This document shows positions 37,447 to 49,581 of a DNA stretch of 64,000 nucleotides, one piece after another; within the stretch, counting starts at the first letter, position 1; every line of letters begins with the position of its first letter. Under the pieces are notes generated by a model. The model made no database searches. It saw only the letters and a program-made list of their open reading frames with translations, and was not told the origin of the DNA. Source of the DNA: Hypericum androsaemum (Eukaryota > Streptophyta > Magnoliopsida > Malpighiales > Hypericaceae); NCBI GenBank assembly GCA_963995505.1, contig OZ023199.1, forward strand, positions 2,790,001-2,854,000, in the 5' to 3' direction. The translations under genes were made by a program, and so were the position numbers.

Positions 37447-38702
37447 AGCTGATCTCACATGACCACTCACTCCTGAACCAACCACTAACAATCACAACCA
37501 ACCTCATCATTTTTCCAACTGAGTGGAGGTGCATAACGGAGGTAATAACACGGAATCATTAGGTAGTCTCGGCTATAACCAGCGGCATTTTGTGAATCAC
37601 TTTCCTATCTCATCTACCTCGGTATGTCTCTGAAGATAACACATGACAGCTCCCCTCTATTAGTTAGATGTATACGGATAACGGATGTGCTCCATGTCTT
37701 GTCCACGGAAACGAAATCAATGTATATGTTTGTATATGTCATGCTTCACTTCATCTAATTGCTGATCTTGTGTAGGTATCTCTGCCTAAGCGTTTTTCGC
37801 TTCCAAAGATAATCCAGCAATGCTGTTTAATTGTATATCATAATCTCCACCTTGTTCGAGTTTTGTCACTCTGAGTTGAGTATCATTTCCTGCAGAAATT
37901 TTTAGTGTACTGGGTGTTTAACTACAGGTGTGACTGTTACTTGAGGAGTCTCAAACTTGGACAAGCTTAATCTTTTCTCCATAGTTGTTTGCTAGTCAAT
38001 GGCTACCTTGTTTTTTCGGAGGAACTTTCCGCCATAAGGCTAAGTTCCTCCGAGAATGTGTTGTTGCTGGAGTTTGAACCCCCGATCTCCTCAGCAGGTC
38101 GGACGGGTTTAACCAATAAGGATGGGCCTATTGTTACTTCCTCTTATCGAGATTGCTTCTGTATCAGCATTTGAATTAGGACCCTCTGCAGATGATGGCT
38201 ATAATGGTGTTGTGAGGACGTTTGTTTCTTGCTATTGCGGTTTGCTGCTGTTGTCTTGGTGGTGTTCGTATTTAGGCTACGTTTCTAAAATGGTATGAGA
38301 GCGGTCTCTACACCGACAACTTTTTCGGCACCATCTTACACCTATGATATCGAAGATTTGCAATATATATATATATATAAATATATATTTTTTTAAAGTA
38401 AAATTTATACTTATAATGCGGGGTTTGAAATCTCAACTTTTTATGTAATATTCAAAGCGACAATCACAAATTTTCTCCATCCCATGGAGAAGGAGAGGCT
38501 AACGTGGCCTATCCAATTCAATGGAGTAGCGCCCATTTTAGATAATGGCTCAACACATAATACTACAACTCCTAAAATATCATAAATAACCCCATCCATT
38601 GGAAGATTTTCCAAACAATAAATGATGCCATATTTTTAATTACATTGGCCGGATCCAAAATGACCATAAAGTGCATGCATTGACAGACCGACCATTGGTA
38701 GT
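37447..38702. other. QWRF 3' region and intergenic sequence
   Basis: The 3' untranslated region of the QWRF gene probably runs to about 37900. Beyond it lie the hairpin/B-box segment annotated separately, an AT dinucleotide run at about 38366-38390, and unannotated AT-rich sequence. Confidence 0.5.
38016..38130 (-). repeat. Hairpin plus tRNA-like B-box segment (SINE-like remnant?)
   Basis: TCGGAGGAACTT (38016-38027) pairs perfectly with 38042-38053 around a 14-nt loop. Just beyond, the minus strand reads GATCGGGGGTTCAAACTCC, close to a pol III B box (GGTTCAAACTCC). No convincing A box at proper spacing was found, so SINE identity is weak. Confidence 0.35.
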
Positions 38703-39611
38703 TGTGATTTCACCTTTTTTGTGTCAGAGGCTCGGGAAGGCTCCCGAGCCAAAAAATAGCTCCAGACCTGGAAACGACGTCGTCCGACGATGAGGTGTCT
38801 TGCCACGTTGGAAATTTTTTCAACTTCAAATGCTGACGTGTCGTAAAAAATAAAAGAAAAAATTACACTCAGGCCCCTGGTGTTTGGTATATTCGGTGCT
38901 TGCCCATTTGTATTTCAGAAATCGATTAAAAATTCTCCGAGATTTGGTTTTATTATACTCTAGGGTCCCTATGTCAGCGATCAATTTTCTCATCGAAATG
39001 ACTTTTCTACCCTTAAAAAATTAACATAAAATGGATAAAATAATAATCTTTTTTTCTCCGGCGAGGGCTACTAACTAAGAACAAAAGAACAAAAAAGTGA
39101 ATCAAAATTGAAGATCAAACCTTCACCGCCGCTGTTCCTCCGACCGGCAAATGGGAAGAAAAGGAGCCACACCACAGATCCTAAGTACCTTGCTTTCTCC
39201 CATTGAGGAAAAAAAATCAACGATTTGGTGATTACGTCTTGTAATTAATTGAGGGTTTGGTACAAATGGCTTTCGTCTTCTCCGGTGATGTCGCACCGTG
39301 ATTAATTGAGGGTTCCCCTTGGCCTCCTTGACGGTGACGATGACAGAAAGGACGAAGGATGCCGGTGAGGGCTGAGTCAAAATGCTTCAGGTTTATTTTT
39401 TCGAGTTCTTGATATTGACGGTAACGCCGGGGAGGACGAAGTAGAGAGAACGCCGGTGAGATTGACGGCTCTGCCCTTCCGCCCTGCCCTATCCCCGACC
39501 CCGGCTTGTACCCCATCCGCTACAGCAGCTTGAACCCCACGCCCGATTAGGGTATCGCGCACTCCTTATCTCTAACTTCTCCTGCCCGGCTTCTTTCTGG
39601 TTGGGTTCAGT

Positions 39612-40008
39612 TATCAAGCAACTAAAATGCGGAAGAACAGAAGTGGAACGAGCTAATTTGATGGAGAAATGAGGAAGATTCCATTTTAGCTTAATTGAGT
39701 TAAAACTGAGAAGATAACCGTCATATCTTCCTGGAGAAGTATTTTTACAATGATTAGCTAATTATATACAAGTAACTAATCCAAAAGAGACAGTTGGCAC
39801 GCACTCAGGAAGCGGGCAAATCTGCGTGTGGCAAAATATCATATAGGACCCTATACAATTATAAGTCCTTCAATGTCATCCCTCCGGGTCTAGAAAAAAT
39901 ATCATGTTGATACCCGTGGTTTCTCTGTTTCTTCTAATTCGTCCCCTTCATCCCATAACACTTCAGGTGGCTCTTCATGCATAAGCTGAATCGATGTATC
40001 AGTTGATA
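39612..40008 (-). repeat. Copia 2 3' LTR
   Basis: 397 bp, TATCAAGCAACT to CAGTTGATA on the plus strand; a purine-rich AAGGGG precedes it on the minus strand as a possible polypurine tract. Confidence 0.9.
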
Positions 40009-43000
40009 CCCCTTATAAGTTGGACTGTGAATATCTAGCAGGCCCAACTTACCGATGAGAAATTCAAAACGCTTGATGGCAAAACTCTTGGTAAACAAGT
40101 CGGCAAGCTGAAACTGTGTCTTCATGTGGAAGAGCTTAATCAACCCACGCTGAACCTTTTCACGAACTAAGTGGCAGTCAATCTCGAGATGCTTAGTTTG
40201 CTCATGGAACACAGGGTTCTCGGTAATATGAATGGCATATTTATTATCACAGTAGAGCAACATAAGAGCTGTGGAAACCACACCAAGATCAGCAAGAAGA
40301 TAACATAACCACTAAATTTCACGAGCTGTCTGGGACAGTGCTCGATATTCGCCCTCAGTGGAGGAACAAGAAACTGTATCTTGCTTCTTAGCTCTCCACG
40401 AAACAAGAGAATTGCCCAAGTAAACACAGAAACCTGTGATACATCTCCTCGTGTCAGGACAAGTACCCCAGTCACTATCAGAATAAGCTTTGAGCTGATC
40501 CCCTCCCCGAGTGGAATAATATAATCTCAAGCCTGGAGCATGCTTAATATATTTAAGAACATGATAAGCAGTCTTGAGATGTGTGTCACGAGGCGTAGTA
40601 AGAAATTGGCTCAATTGTTGGATGACAAAACTGATGTCAGGCTGGGTAGTAGTAAGATACAACAATTTGCCAATTAAACGCATGTAATGAACTGAATCCT
40701 CCACCACTTCTTTGCCATCAACTGTAATAATCTTAATAGGGTTGCCATCTGAATCATAAGCAAGATCATCAAGAAGTGTACCAGATTCTGCAGACAAAGT
40801 AGTGTTGACATCCATTGGAGAGTTTTTGGGCTTGCAACCCAGATAACCAACATCTTTGAGGATTTCAAGTGCACACTTCTTCTGAGAAATATGCATGCTA
40901 GTAGATGTCTGGGCCACCTCTAGTCCAAGGAAAAACTTCAAGTCTCCCAAGTCCTTGAGCTTCAAAGTCTGATCAAGATGTTGCTTGGTAGCAGAAATTG
41001 ATGCTAAAGAATTACCAGCTAAGATAATATCATCAACATAGACCAGAAGAATTGTAAAGGATTTGGAAGTCTGTTGTGCAAAGAGAGAATAATCACGAAT
41101 GGACTGAGAATAGCCAAATGCGAGCATGATAGAGGTTAACTTAGCAAACCATTGTCGACTAGCCTGTTTAAGGTCATATAAGGATTTTTGCAACTTACAA
41201 ACCTTGCCCTGATCAATAGGAGAAACCTGCAGACCCTTGGGAATGGCCATATAGACCTCTTCATCCAAATCGCCATGTAAAAAGGCATTATTAACATCCA
41301 ACTGTTGGAGAAACCATCCCTTGTGAACTGCAAGGGCCAACAAGGTTTGTATAGTTGTGAGCTTAGCAACGGGACTAAAAGTCTCAAAGTAGTCAATGCC
41401 TAAGGATTGTGTGTATCCTTTTGCAACCAGTCTGGCTTTATAACATTCAATACTGCCATCGGCCTTATGTTTGATACGAAAAACCCATTTACTGCCATTG
41501 ATTTGCTTCCCAGAAGGTAGGGAAACCAGTTGCCAAGTGTGATCTTGTTCAAGAGCCTGAAGCTCCAATGTCATTACATCAATCCAACAACCTTCTTTAA
41601 TGGCCTGTTCATAAGTTTCTGGCTCTGTTTGACTGGCTACTGACAAACTGAAAGCTCTAAAAGCTGGATTAAGATGATCTAAGGTAAAATAAGATGCAAT
41701 AGGGTAAGAAGTAGACAAATGACAAGAATTAGAAGAACTAGACTCGAGAGACTGACCTGATGGACCTAAAGAGTGATTGGTATTGGGCTGAAGAGTATGG
41801 CTATAATCAGAGAGGTAGGTAGGTAAGGTTTTTGTCCTAGTGGATCTCCTGGGTGTAGGTGGTATAGCTGGTGAAGCAGATGGTAGTGAAGTAGATGGTG
41901 GTGGATCAGAAGATAGGGAAGAAGGCATAGGCAATGAGGTGTCGGGTGAGATATCAGGTGTAGGTGAAGTGGCAGGGGACAAGGCTGGTACAAAATGGGA
42001 CAGTAGAGAATCAAACACTGCATCAATTATGTTGTGAAGCTGAGGCGATGTAGAGGAAGAGACCTTCTGATAATAGGATTCAGCAGAACCATTAATCTGA
42101 TGGAATGGATAGATGCTTTCATAGAAAATCACGTCCCTAGAGATCACAATCTGATGAGTATCCAAACTGTAAAGCTTGTAACCTTTAATGCCATCAGGTA
42201 TACCAAGAAGAACAAATTTCTGAGCTCGTGGTGCGAGCCTGTGTCTATGGGCAGAGATGGTGGCTGCATAACATAAACAACCAAACACTCTCAAGTGCTT
42301 ATACAAAGGCAGTTTCTGATGTAAGATCTCAAAAGGGGTTTTGTTGTCCAATGTAGAAGTATGCAATCTATTGATCAAATAGGCCGAATGAAGAACTGCA
42401 TCACTCCAAAAACACAAAGGCATGTGAGCTTGCATCAGGTGGGCTCTAGTCATATTTAGAATGTCTTGATATTTTCTTTCCACTCGAGCATTTTGTTACG
42501 GAGTATAGACACAACTCTGCTCGTGCAAAATTCCTCGAGTACTGTAAAAATCCACCATTTGAAATTCCTTCCCCTGATCCGTACGCATTGTTTAATTTTC
42601 TTACAAAATTGTGTTTCAACCGTCGCAGTAAATTCCATGATCACGTTACAAACAATAGCCTTGTCTTTGAGCAAGTAGATCCAGACTGAGCGTGAATGAT
42701 CATCCACGAGAGTAAGAAAGTAAGAGTATCCATCATATGATGGTTTATTATACTTGCCCCAGATATCTATGTGAACAAGATCAAAACAACTGGCAGCTAC
42801 AGATTCACTGATAGGAAATGGTAACCTTTTATGTCATGAGTAATGACATATATCATAATGCTGCAATCCCCTGCTCTTGACGTCTGAATCCAGCTGTCCA
42901 ACTTGTTGGAGCCGTGCAGTAGAATGTGCCCCAATCGACAATGCCAAAGATCAATATCATGGGTTGTATAGGTAGAAGCTATGTGAGGGATGGAAGTAGG

Positions 43001-44733
43001 ATGGGCAGGTATATTGGTTGGTTTGGTGTTTAGGATGTAAAGGCCTTGGTGTTCTTCAGCACTACCAATCACCCTCGCATTTGTAAGGTCATGAAGGAAA
43101 TAAGAATGATGTTGAAAGGTTAATTGGAATGGAAAACAAGAGACGAGTTTGCTGATAGACACAAGATTGAACGTAAAGGATGAAACTAAGAGAACATTGA
43201 ACAAATAAAGTTCTGGTGACAATTGGACAGTGCCTATTTGAGTAGTATTGGTCTGATGATCATTAGGAAGTGAGACAACTATATTGGTGACAGGATGACA
43301 GTCTATGAAGAATTGCTTAGAACATGCTATATGATATGAAGCTCCTGAATCCAGGATCCAAGTAGTAGGTGAACTGATACTAGAATAAATCCTATGAGGA
43401 AGCAAAGAAACCTGACCTGTAAGTGATGAACTAGATGAATTTTTAACCTGTGATGGATTGGAGGATGGATTGAAAGACTGTGAAGTGTTTGTGGGCGGTT
43501 TGGTGGTGCAACTAAGAACTGAACTCTTAGGCGTTTCAGTAGATTGTTGAACTAATGCAATAAGATGACTGAACTGATAAGTGGTTAAGCCTAGCTTCTC
43601 AAGTCCATGATTCAGAAATTGTGTATTGTCGAGCCCGTGGTTCCCTGCAGAATTGTCTGCAACTTGAGAAGACCCAACAAATGATTGACCATGTCCTTGA
43701 ATTTGTGATCCTGAACCTCTAGTGGACTTGAAGTTTGGTAGAAAACCATGCTTTCTATAGCATTTGTCTACAGTATGTCCTTCTTTACCACAGTAGGTAC
43801 ACAAAGGCTTCTTGTCATCCCAGTTTCTCTTGAAATTTCCAGAGTTTTTGCATCCACCTGTAGTAGCAGCAACTGCAGATTCTTTTAGTTTAATTGAATT
43901 AGCCAACACATTCGCATTCCCATTTGCCAATAGCTGTTGTTCATGTTGAAGAGCAAAATAGAGAGTACGAATCATGCTAGGCAAAGGATCAACAAGCATA
44001 ATCTGTGATCTGATGGTATTATAATTCTCATTCAATCCAATGAGGAATTTGTTCATTTGATCATTCTATAGAGCCAATTTGGTAGATGTAACTGACTCAC
44101 AATCTGAAGAACCTCATTCCTTATCAACACATTTGCACAACTGCACATGCCTGTACTGAATGAACTGATCCTATAGTGTTCGAAAAGATGTAAAATAATC
44201 ATTAACTGATAGAGCTCCTTGCTTCAAAGTGCAAAGTTGCATCTGCAAGCGAGCCAACTGAATCGAATCACCAGTACCAAACCTTTCCTTTAGATCATTC
44301 CAGACCGCAGCAGGCGTCTCTAATCCAGTCACACTTTATGCAATAGACGCCTCAGCAGACGTCATAAGCCACGAGATGATCATACTATTACAACCTTCCC
44401 ATTCCAAATAATCTAAATCATCAATCTCAGGAATTGCAACAGATCTGTTCACTAGAGTCCATTTTTTTAAGATCTTAAAGCTCGTTCCATAGTTTTACTC
44501 TAACTATGGTAATTAGAATTGTTCAACAATGGCGATACTAACACCGAAGTCGGGTTCTCACTAGGATGAAGATAATAAAGTGAGTTTTCTCGCGTGTTAC
44601 CAGAAAAATGAGGTTCTGAAGCTGAAACTTGATGGAGATGTGCCACGACAGGGTGATCTCCTTGACGCGACGCAGTTCCCGCCATTAAAGCATCCTTGAA
44701 GCTTCCTCTTGTTGAGAAATCTAGGATCAACAC
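39934..44733 (-). pseudogene. Copia 2 gag-pol, multiply interrupted
   Basis: Fragments in Copia order on the minus strand. The gag N-terminus runs from about 44733 (YYLHPSENPTSVLVSPLL). Gag continues with the knuckle CTYCGKEGHTVDKC and protease WILDSGASYHI (42797-44056). The integrase GAG-pre part (DIDLWHCRLGH) is followed by a broken integrase core between about 42800 and 42480. Then come the integrase C-terminus, reverse transcriptase (LLVYVDDIILAG) and RNase H (40312-42483), and the RNase H end HEQTKHLEIDCHLVREKV (from 40281). Stops include TAA 42496-42498 (Gln to stop before QNARVERKYQ) and TAG 40312-40314 before WLCYLLADLG. Gag near 44060-44500 also has stops and frameshifts. Not functional. 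Confidence 0.9.
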
Positions 44734-44764
44734 TAAGCGAGCTCAGCTTAGTGCTCTGATACCA

Positions 44765-45160
44765 TATCAAGCAACTAAAATGCAAAAGAATAGAAGTGGA
44801 ATGAGCTAATTTGATGGAGAAATGAGAAGATTCCATTTTAGCTTAATTGAGCTAAAACTGAGAAGATAACCGTCATATCTTCCTTCAAAAGTGTTTTTAC
44901 AATGATTAGCTAATTATATACAAGTAACTAATCCAAAAGAGACAGTTGGCACGCACTCAAGAAGCGGGCAAATCTTCGTGTGGCAAAATATCATATAGGA
45001 CCCTATACAATTATAAGTCCTTCAATGTCATCCCTCAGTGTCTAGGAAAAATATCATGTTGATACCCGTGGTTCCTCTGTTTCATCTAATTCATCCCCGT
45101 CATCCTATAACACTTCAGGTGGCTCTTCATGCATAAGCTAAATCGATGTATCAGTTGATA
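44765..45160 (-). repeat. Copia 2 5' LTR
   Basis: 396 bp copy of 39612-40008 with about 20 substitutions and one 1-bp gap; the primer-binding site abuts it at 44753-44764. Confidence 0.9.
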
Positions 45161-45165
45161 TCAGT

Positions 45166-45440
45166 GACGTGGGCGAGTCGAAAGGCTTGGAAATAGTGGT
45201 GGCGTTCGGTGGAGGTCATCGGTCAAACGACGGTGGAGCTCGGTGGAGGACCCTGGTGAGATGGCTGTGGAGTTCGGTGGAGGCCGCCGATGAGGACTGA
45301 GTCAAAAGGCTTTGGGTGGAGTTCGGTGGAGGACGCCGGTGAGGACCGAGTTGAAAGACTTCAGATTTATTTTGTCGAGTTCTTGATCTCGACAGTGACG
45401 CCGGTGAGGACCGAGTCGAAAGGCTTCGGGTTTTTGAAAA
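45166..45440. repeat. GC-rich degenerate repeat (GTGGAGTTCGGTGGAGGACGCCGGTGAGG type)
   Basis: Four or more imperfect copies of GTGGAGTTCGGTGGAGG and GCCGGTGAGGACCGAGTC in 275 bp of the DNA element interior. A related copy lies on the other side of Copia 2 at about 39360-39430. Confidence 0.6.
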
Positions 45441-45622
45441 AGATTAAAAAATAAGTAATCAAAATAGATATTTTATTTTTATGACATGTCAGCATTTCAA
45501 GTTGAAAAAATTTCCAATGTCGTAAGACACCTCATCGTTGGACGACGTCATTTTCAGGTCCGGAGCTATTTTTTGGCTCGGGGGCCTTCCCGAGCCTCTG
45601 ACGCAAAAAAGGTGAAACCGCA

Positions 45623-46300
45623 TCTATCAAAAAAGTCGTTTGTAAACCTCATGATCATATTGCAAAATCGGTATAAACTACAGGACTCAAATAGTAATTT
45701 TTCCTATTATATTTGTTGAGGTACAACCCTTTTCCTCGCAACAATATTAAAATACTATTATATAGTGGAAGCACCCAATCCGACATGACATAAAACATAT
45801 TTATACATTATGTAACAATTGCTAATTATTTGTAACGAATAACTACTTAGTTCCGTTAAAAAGAAAGTTATTATAACTTAATTCGAAATGTGATTAGTCG
45901 ACCTAGTGAGTGTCCAAATATTAGAGACTAAATTGTGGAGGATAATGGTAAGGTATCTGTCTTATTTAAGGAGGCTAATTCAATTATTATTTATTTATTA
46001 GGGCGCCTAGTATGGTAGACTGGGAGGTCTTGATCCCTGAAGACGGACTTAACGGACACTTTTTTTATCTTAGCCTCAGTCCATGGTGCAGTAAGTTCCC
46101 AGTTCCTGCGTGCGTTGCAGAGAAATGACAGCTAAGCTTGCAGATCAACAATAATGTGAAACATCTCGTAACCATAATTATCAAGAGTATACGCCGATGT
46201 ACTCGGAAGGAGAAACATACCGATATTGTCAGTCGGGTGTAATTTGTATTTATCTGTTCAAATCTAGATCAGTCGGTCCGAAAATTACCCACCTGTAACA
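45623..46300. other. Intergenic, nothing identified
   Basis: AT-rich sequence with no supported gene or repeat between the DNA element and the epoxide hydrolase relic. Confidence 0.5.
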
Positions 46301-46317
46301 GCCAGCCTTGTTAGTTG

Positions 46318-46573
46318 GTATAGTCTTCATGGAAGAGCCCCTGGGCATGAAATTGACGCTGAGGTTAGTTAACCAACGCCCTGACCTTGTCCGGCCTAAA
46401 CATGCACAGCTGCCACGTCACACAGGCCCCGCCAACCACGTCTCTGGGGGGCCACCGCGTCGATCAGCGCCACTAGGTCGCCCACCACGTGGAAGCTCGT
46501 ATACTGGGCGGGGTCAACGGGGGCGTCGGCATCCCCGTACCCCCTGAGATCGGGGGGCCACGGCCCGGTAGCC
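46318..46573 (-). pseudogene. Soluble epoxide hydrolase fragment (exon relic)
   Basis: After an acceptor-like GATCAG the minus strand encodes GYRAVAP, then, one base out of frame, DLRGYGDADAPVDPAQYTSFHVVGDLVALIDAVAP. This is the plant alpha/beta-hydrolase epoxide hydrolase segment before the nucleophile elbow. Further on, VVG..VTWQLCMFRPDKVRALVN and NLSVNFMPRGSS follow in shifted frames. The part around HDWGA, which holds the nucleophile Asp, is deleted. At least three indels are needed to explain it, and no flanking exons were found, so it is a dead fragment. GC content is far above its surroundings, which marks its origin from a gene. Confidence 0.8.
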
Positions 46574-46616
46574 CTGATCGGAAAAAGATGATGACGAACA
46601 AACACATTGGACTACT

Positions 46617-46655
46617 ATAATAATAATAATAATAACAATAACAATAATAATAATA
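46617..46655. repeat. (AAT)n / (AAC) microsatellite
   Basis: About 12 trinucleotide units, ATAATAATAATAATAACAATAAC type. Confidence 0.95.
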
Positions 46656-46740
46656 AATTTGACCAAAAAAAGTAAATGTAATTAATTGCCTTAATCACCC
46701 TACCATACTTTTGGTTCTATTTTCCTAATATGCGTTCATC

Positions 46741-46820
46741 TTACTTATTTAGGCATTCTTTCCGGTTTCCTAATCTGTTCACCTTATTTAGGCATTCTTT
46801 CCGGTTTCCTAATCTGTTCA
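46741..46820. repeat. Tandem duplication, 2 x 39 bp
   Basis: Two copies with core AGGCATTCTTTCCGGTTTCC, starting at 46751 and 46790; period 39. Confidence 0.9.
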
Positions 46821-47754
46821 TCTTATTTTGGCAGGGTAGCAAGGCAATTAATTTCTCATTAATTCTCGGGTTGCGCAGCAAAAATAGCTGACATGTCAAA
46901 ATGATTCCCTTTAAATTTCTCACCAATTTTTAACGTAAGACATGATATATTTACAAAATTTTGGATCTTCACATTCAAAAATGAATTTTGGAACTAAATC
47001 ATAATGCATGTCCACATTTAGTGAGAGAACTTGACTTAAAAATCTTCATAAGGTTTAGAATGCTCACAATATAATTGAATTGGTATTTTTTATGGATAGA
47101 CTTCATACTATTTTGTTCATATTTTTTATTTTGGCTATGTAAAATTTTTACATAGGTATTCAAACCATGGACTCTGTTGATTCATGCAACATGTTGTGCC
47201 ATTAGGTCAAATGATCTCTGACTTGTTTATAATCTTGTAGTATCAAGATTGTCATATAATTGCATAATTTTAGATTAATGGTGAGTTGTACATGTTTATC
47301 ACTCGATTTTTTTACCAATTTCGGTAGGTTCAAATTTTAGTACAATTTAGTATAATTTGAATAATCGCATTCTTAATCAAACATGAGGATGAAAATGGAT
47401 GGACTAAATCAAGAAAGACGCCATAAAACCTGCCAGCCTAAAAAACTATCACAAAGTCTTGCAAATTCTCCCATGGATTAATTGACTTTTGGTTGGACCC
47501 ATCAATACCCTTTCTAAAAGAAAATAACCGTTTTAGATCGTCATGGTCATTAAAATGCATCGTTTCTTGTAAGCTGGGGAAAACGCTCGGCTTATGGGAT
47601 TCTATATGCTGAAATTTTTGTTCAGTTTACAGGCATCACGGATATTAGAGTCCACGTAAGGCACTGTTTACCTTTTGTGGTTATGTGTGTTTGAGGGCAT
47701 GTCTACCTTATGTCCACTATGGTGTCACTTAATGTCCAGAACGATGCCAAGAGT

Positions 47755-47880
47755 GATGTCTGGTGATTGGTCTCAAGCCTCAGTGACTGATTTCAAGCCT
47801 CTGTGATCGGTCTCAAGTCTCAATGCCCAGTCTCAAGTCTCAATGACCGGTCTCAATCCTCAGTGACCAGTCTCAACTTG
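47755..47880. repeat. ~20-bp minisatellite (TCTCAAGCCTCAGTGACCGG)n
   Basis: Six imperfect units such as TCTCAAGTCTCAATGACCGG follow each other. The next 150 bp repeat the word GGTCGAGACC(A/G)(A/G)TG at looser spacing. Non-coding. Confidence 0.75.
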
Positions 47881-49560
47881 TTGACACATTATAAGTTTAG
47901 TAGAGGCCGCTTCCGGTCTCAAGTTTGGTAGAGACTGCTTATGATCTTCCCTGGGTTGAGACCGATGATGATTTTTCATCGGTCGAGACCAATGATGGTC
48001 TTCCTTTGGTCGAGACCGGTGGCAGTAGGCCGCCTTGGCATGTTGTTCTCGGTTCAGTTCGGCTTGTCGTCCTTGGATGGCAAACATCCATATTTTGTAG
48101 ATCATATCTTTTGACTTGGGCGTTGGATTGAGTTGATTCCTTAGGCATTGGAAAGATAAGACAATGACTTACAACTTTGTGGTTTATGATTTCTTCTGAT
48201 TCGAAGCGTAAGAAGGTCAAAAATCTATTTCAAGACGAGTCCACCTTGATGAGGCGGATTGTTCCACTTTTAATGGGGTAGGCAAATTGTTCCACCTCTA
48301 ATGGGGCAGGCGGATTGTTCCCCGTCATGGTCTTGCTCGTCCGCTTATATTGCTTGTCCGCTTGGTCTTTTTGTCAGAAAGGCCTGATCCGTCCAGAGGG
48401 CTCGACTCGTCCGCCTAGTTGCGTTTGTCCGCTTGGTCGCATTTGGCTGCCCACTTTGCTCACTCATCAGCCTATTTTTCTGCTCGCCTTATGGTCTGGC
48501 TGGTCTCTAGCCGCCTTACTTTTATGCCGGTCGCATTTGTCTGCTGGCTTCATATTGGCCTCCGGATCGTCTAGGCCGAGTTGGGTGTCATGAGGGGGTG
48601 TCTCGGGCTTGGGCTATAATAGTTGTCTTGAACTCGGATGGTTCGCTTGGGTTTTCACCTTTGACCCATCTCGAAGATGTTTTTGGCCCTTTGGAGTCCG
48701 TTTGGGATAAGCATTCGGGCTGGTGCATGGACTTGGCTAGGACGCGGTTGGAATTTTCCTATACTAGGCTGGGACAAGATTTTCCTACTTTGGAGCTAGA
48801 TTCTTTGATATCCGGTCACAGCTTGGGCATTTCCTTATTTGAGTCGGATCTTTCAATATGCATCAGAGGCTTGGAATATTCCTATTCAGGCTAGGGTTGC
48901 TTGTTCATCACGACCTGAGCGTTCCTATTCGGGACCAGATCTCTCTATTTTGGGAGTCGGTCTATGTTTTCTTATACCGGGGCAAGTAAATCTCCTTACA
49001 TCGAAAACCGTCTTAAGACAAATTTTCTTATTCAGAGTGCGACCTAATTTGGGAGTTTCCTAGAACCCAATTTAGCTAGCCTTGTAATTATTACTATTCT
49101 AACAATGGTTTATACTATGGTAGTAGTGGTATCTCATAAATTAATTGGTGGTTATAAAACAGAATTTCATAGCGAAAGCAGAAAGCTCCCTTCCATTTGG
49201 AGCGGGGAGCAGGTTGTGCCCCGGAAATGATCTTTGCTAAGCTTGAGATTGCCGCTTTCTTCACCATTTCCTCCTAAATTATCGGTTAAGTCCCTTTTCT
49301 TAGCTTTTCTTTTTTCCTCTTCCTCCTCCACAAACAATAGGAGGCTTGTCTCTCTCTCTCTCTCTCTCTCTCTCGAATGATTTTGTTTACCATAACACTC
49401 AATGAGTTGAAACATTACAACACAAGTAGCATGGGAGAGTTTTTCTCTCTTTATTCTCAGCACTTCCGAGGAGGCCCCAACTTATGTCTAATTTTTCTTC
49501 GTGAATTGGTGCTGCCTTGATGTGTTATTTCACAAGGACGGGGGTAACATATCGCTGGAA
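47881..49560. other. Moderate-GC intergenic stretch, probable degraded LTR-type sequence
   Basis: 48.3-49.05 kb is less AT-rich than its surroundings and repeats words such as GTCCGCTTGGTC and TTCCTATTCGGG. Open frames exist on both strands but none shows a known domain. A (CT)n run lies at 49350-49374. I could not find paired LTRs, target duplications or a primer site. Confidence 0.35.
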
Positions 49561-49581
49561 GAGACTGCTAGTGCTTACAGA

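Larger units (their letters stand above)
39612..45160 (-). mobile_element. Copia LTR retrotransposon 2, non-canonical TA..TA ends
   Basis: LTRs of 397 bp (39612-40008) and 396 bp (44765-45160) begin TATCAA and end TTGATA instead of TG..CA. They are flanked by a perfect 5-bp target duplication TCAGT (39607-39611 and 45161-45165). The primer-binding site complementary to GCTCTGATACCA lies at 44753-44764, touching the LTR. By eye the LTRs differ at about 20 of 396 sites plus one indel, much more than Copia 1, so this insertion is older. It sits inside the inverted-repeat element 38703-45622. Length 5549 bp. Confidence 0.93.
38703..45622. mobile_element. Inverted-repeat DNA element split by Copia 2
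   Basis: 38703-38850 and 45475-45622 are ~148-bp inverted repeats. Shared landmarks: GTTTCACC/GATTTCACC + TTTTTTG.GTCAGAGGCTCGGG, CCGAGCCAAAAAATAGCTCC, ACGACGTCGTCC, GATGAGGTGTCTT and GGAAATTTTTTCAACTT. Without the nested Copia the element is about 1.4 kb and shows no gene of its own. Inner sequence on both sides shares GCCGGTGAGGACCGAGTC-type repeats. No target duplication could be defined. Confidence 0.75.

Noticed and set aside
46308..46547. Plus-strand GC-rich frame in the epoxide hydrolase region
   Set aside because: Antisense shadow of the pseudogene fragment; Arg/Pro-rich without family features.
48315..49063. Series of plus-strand frames 48.3-49.06 kb
   Set aside because: Low-complexity word repetition, no recognised protein; probably degraded transposon sequence.
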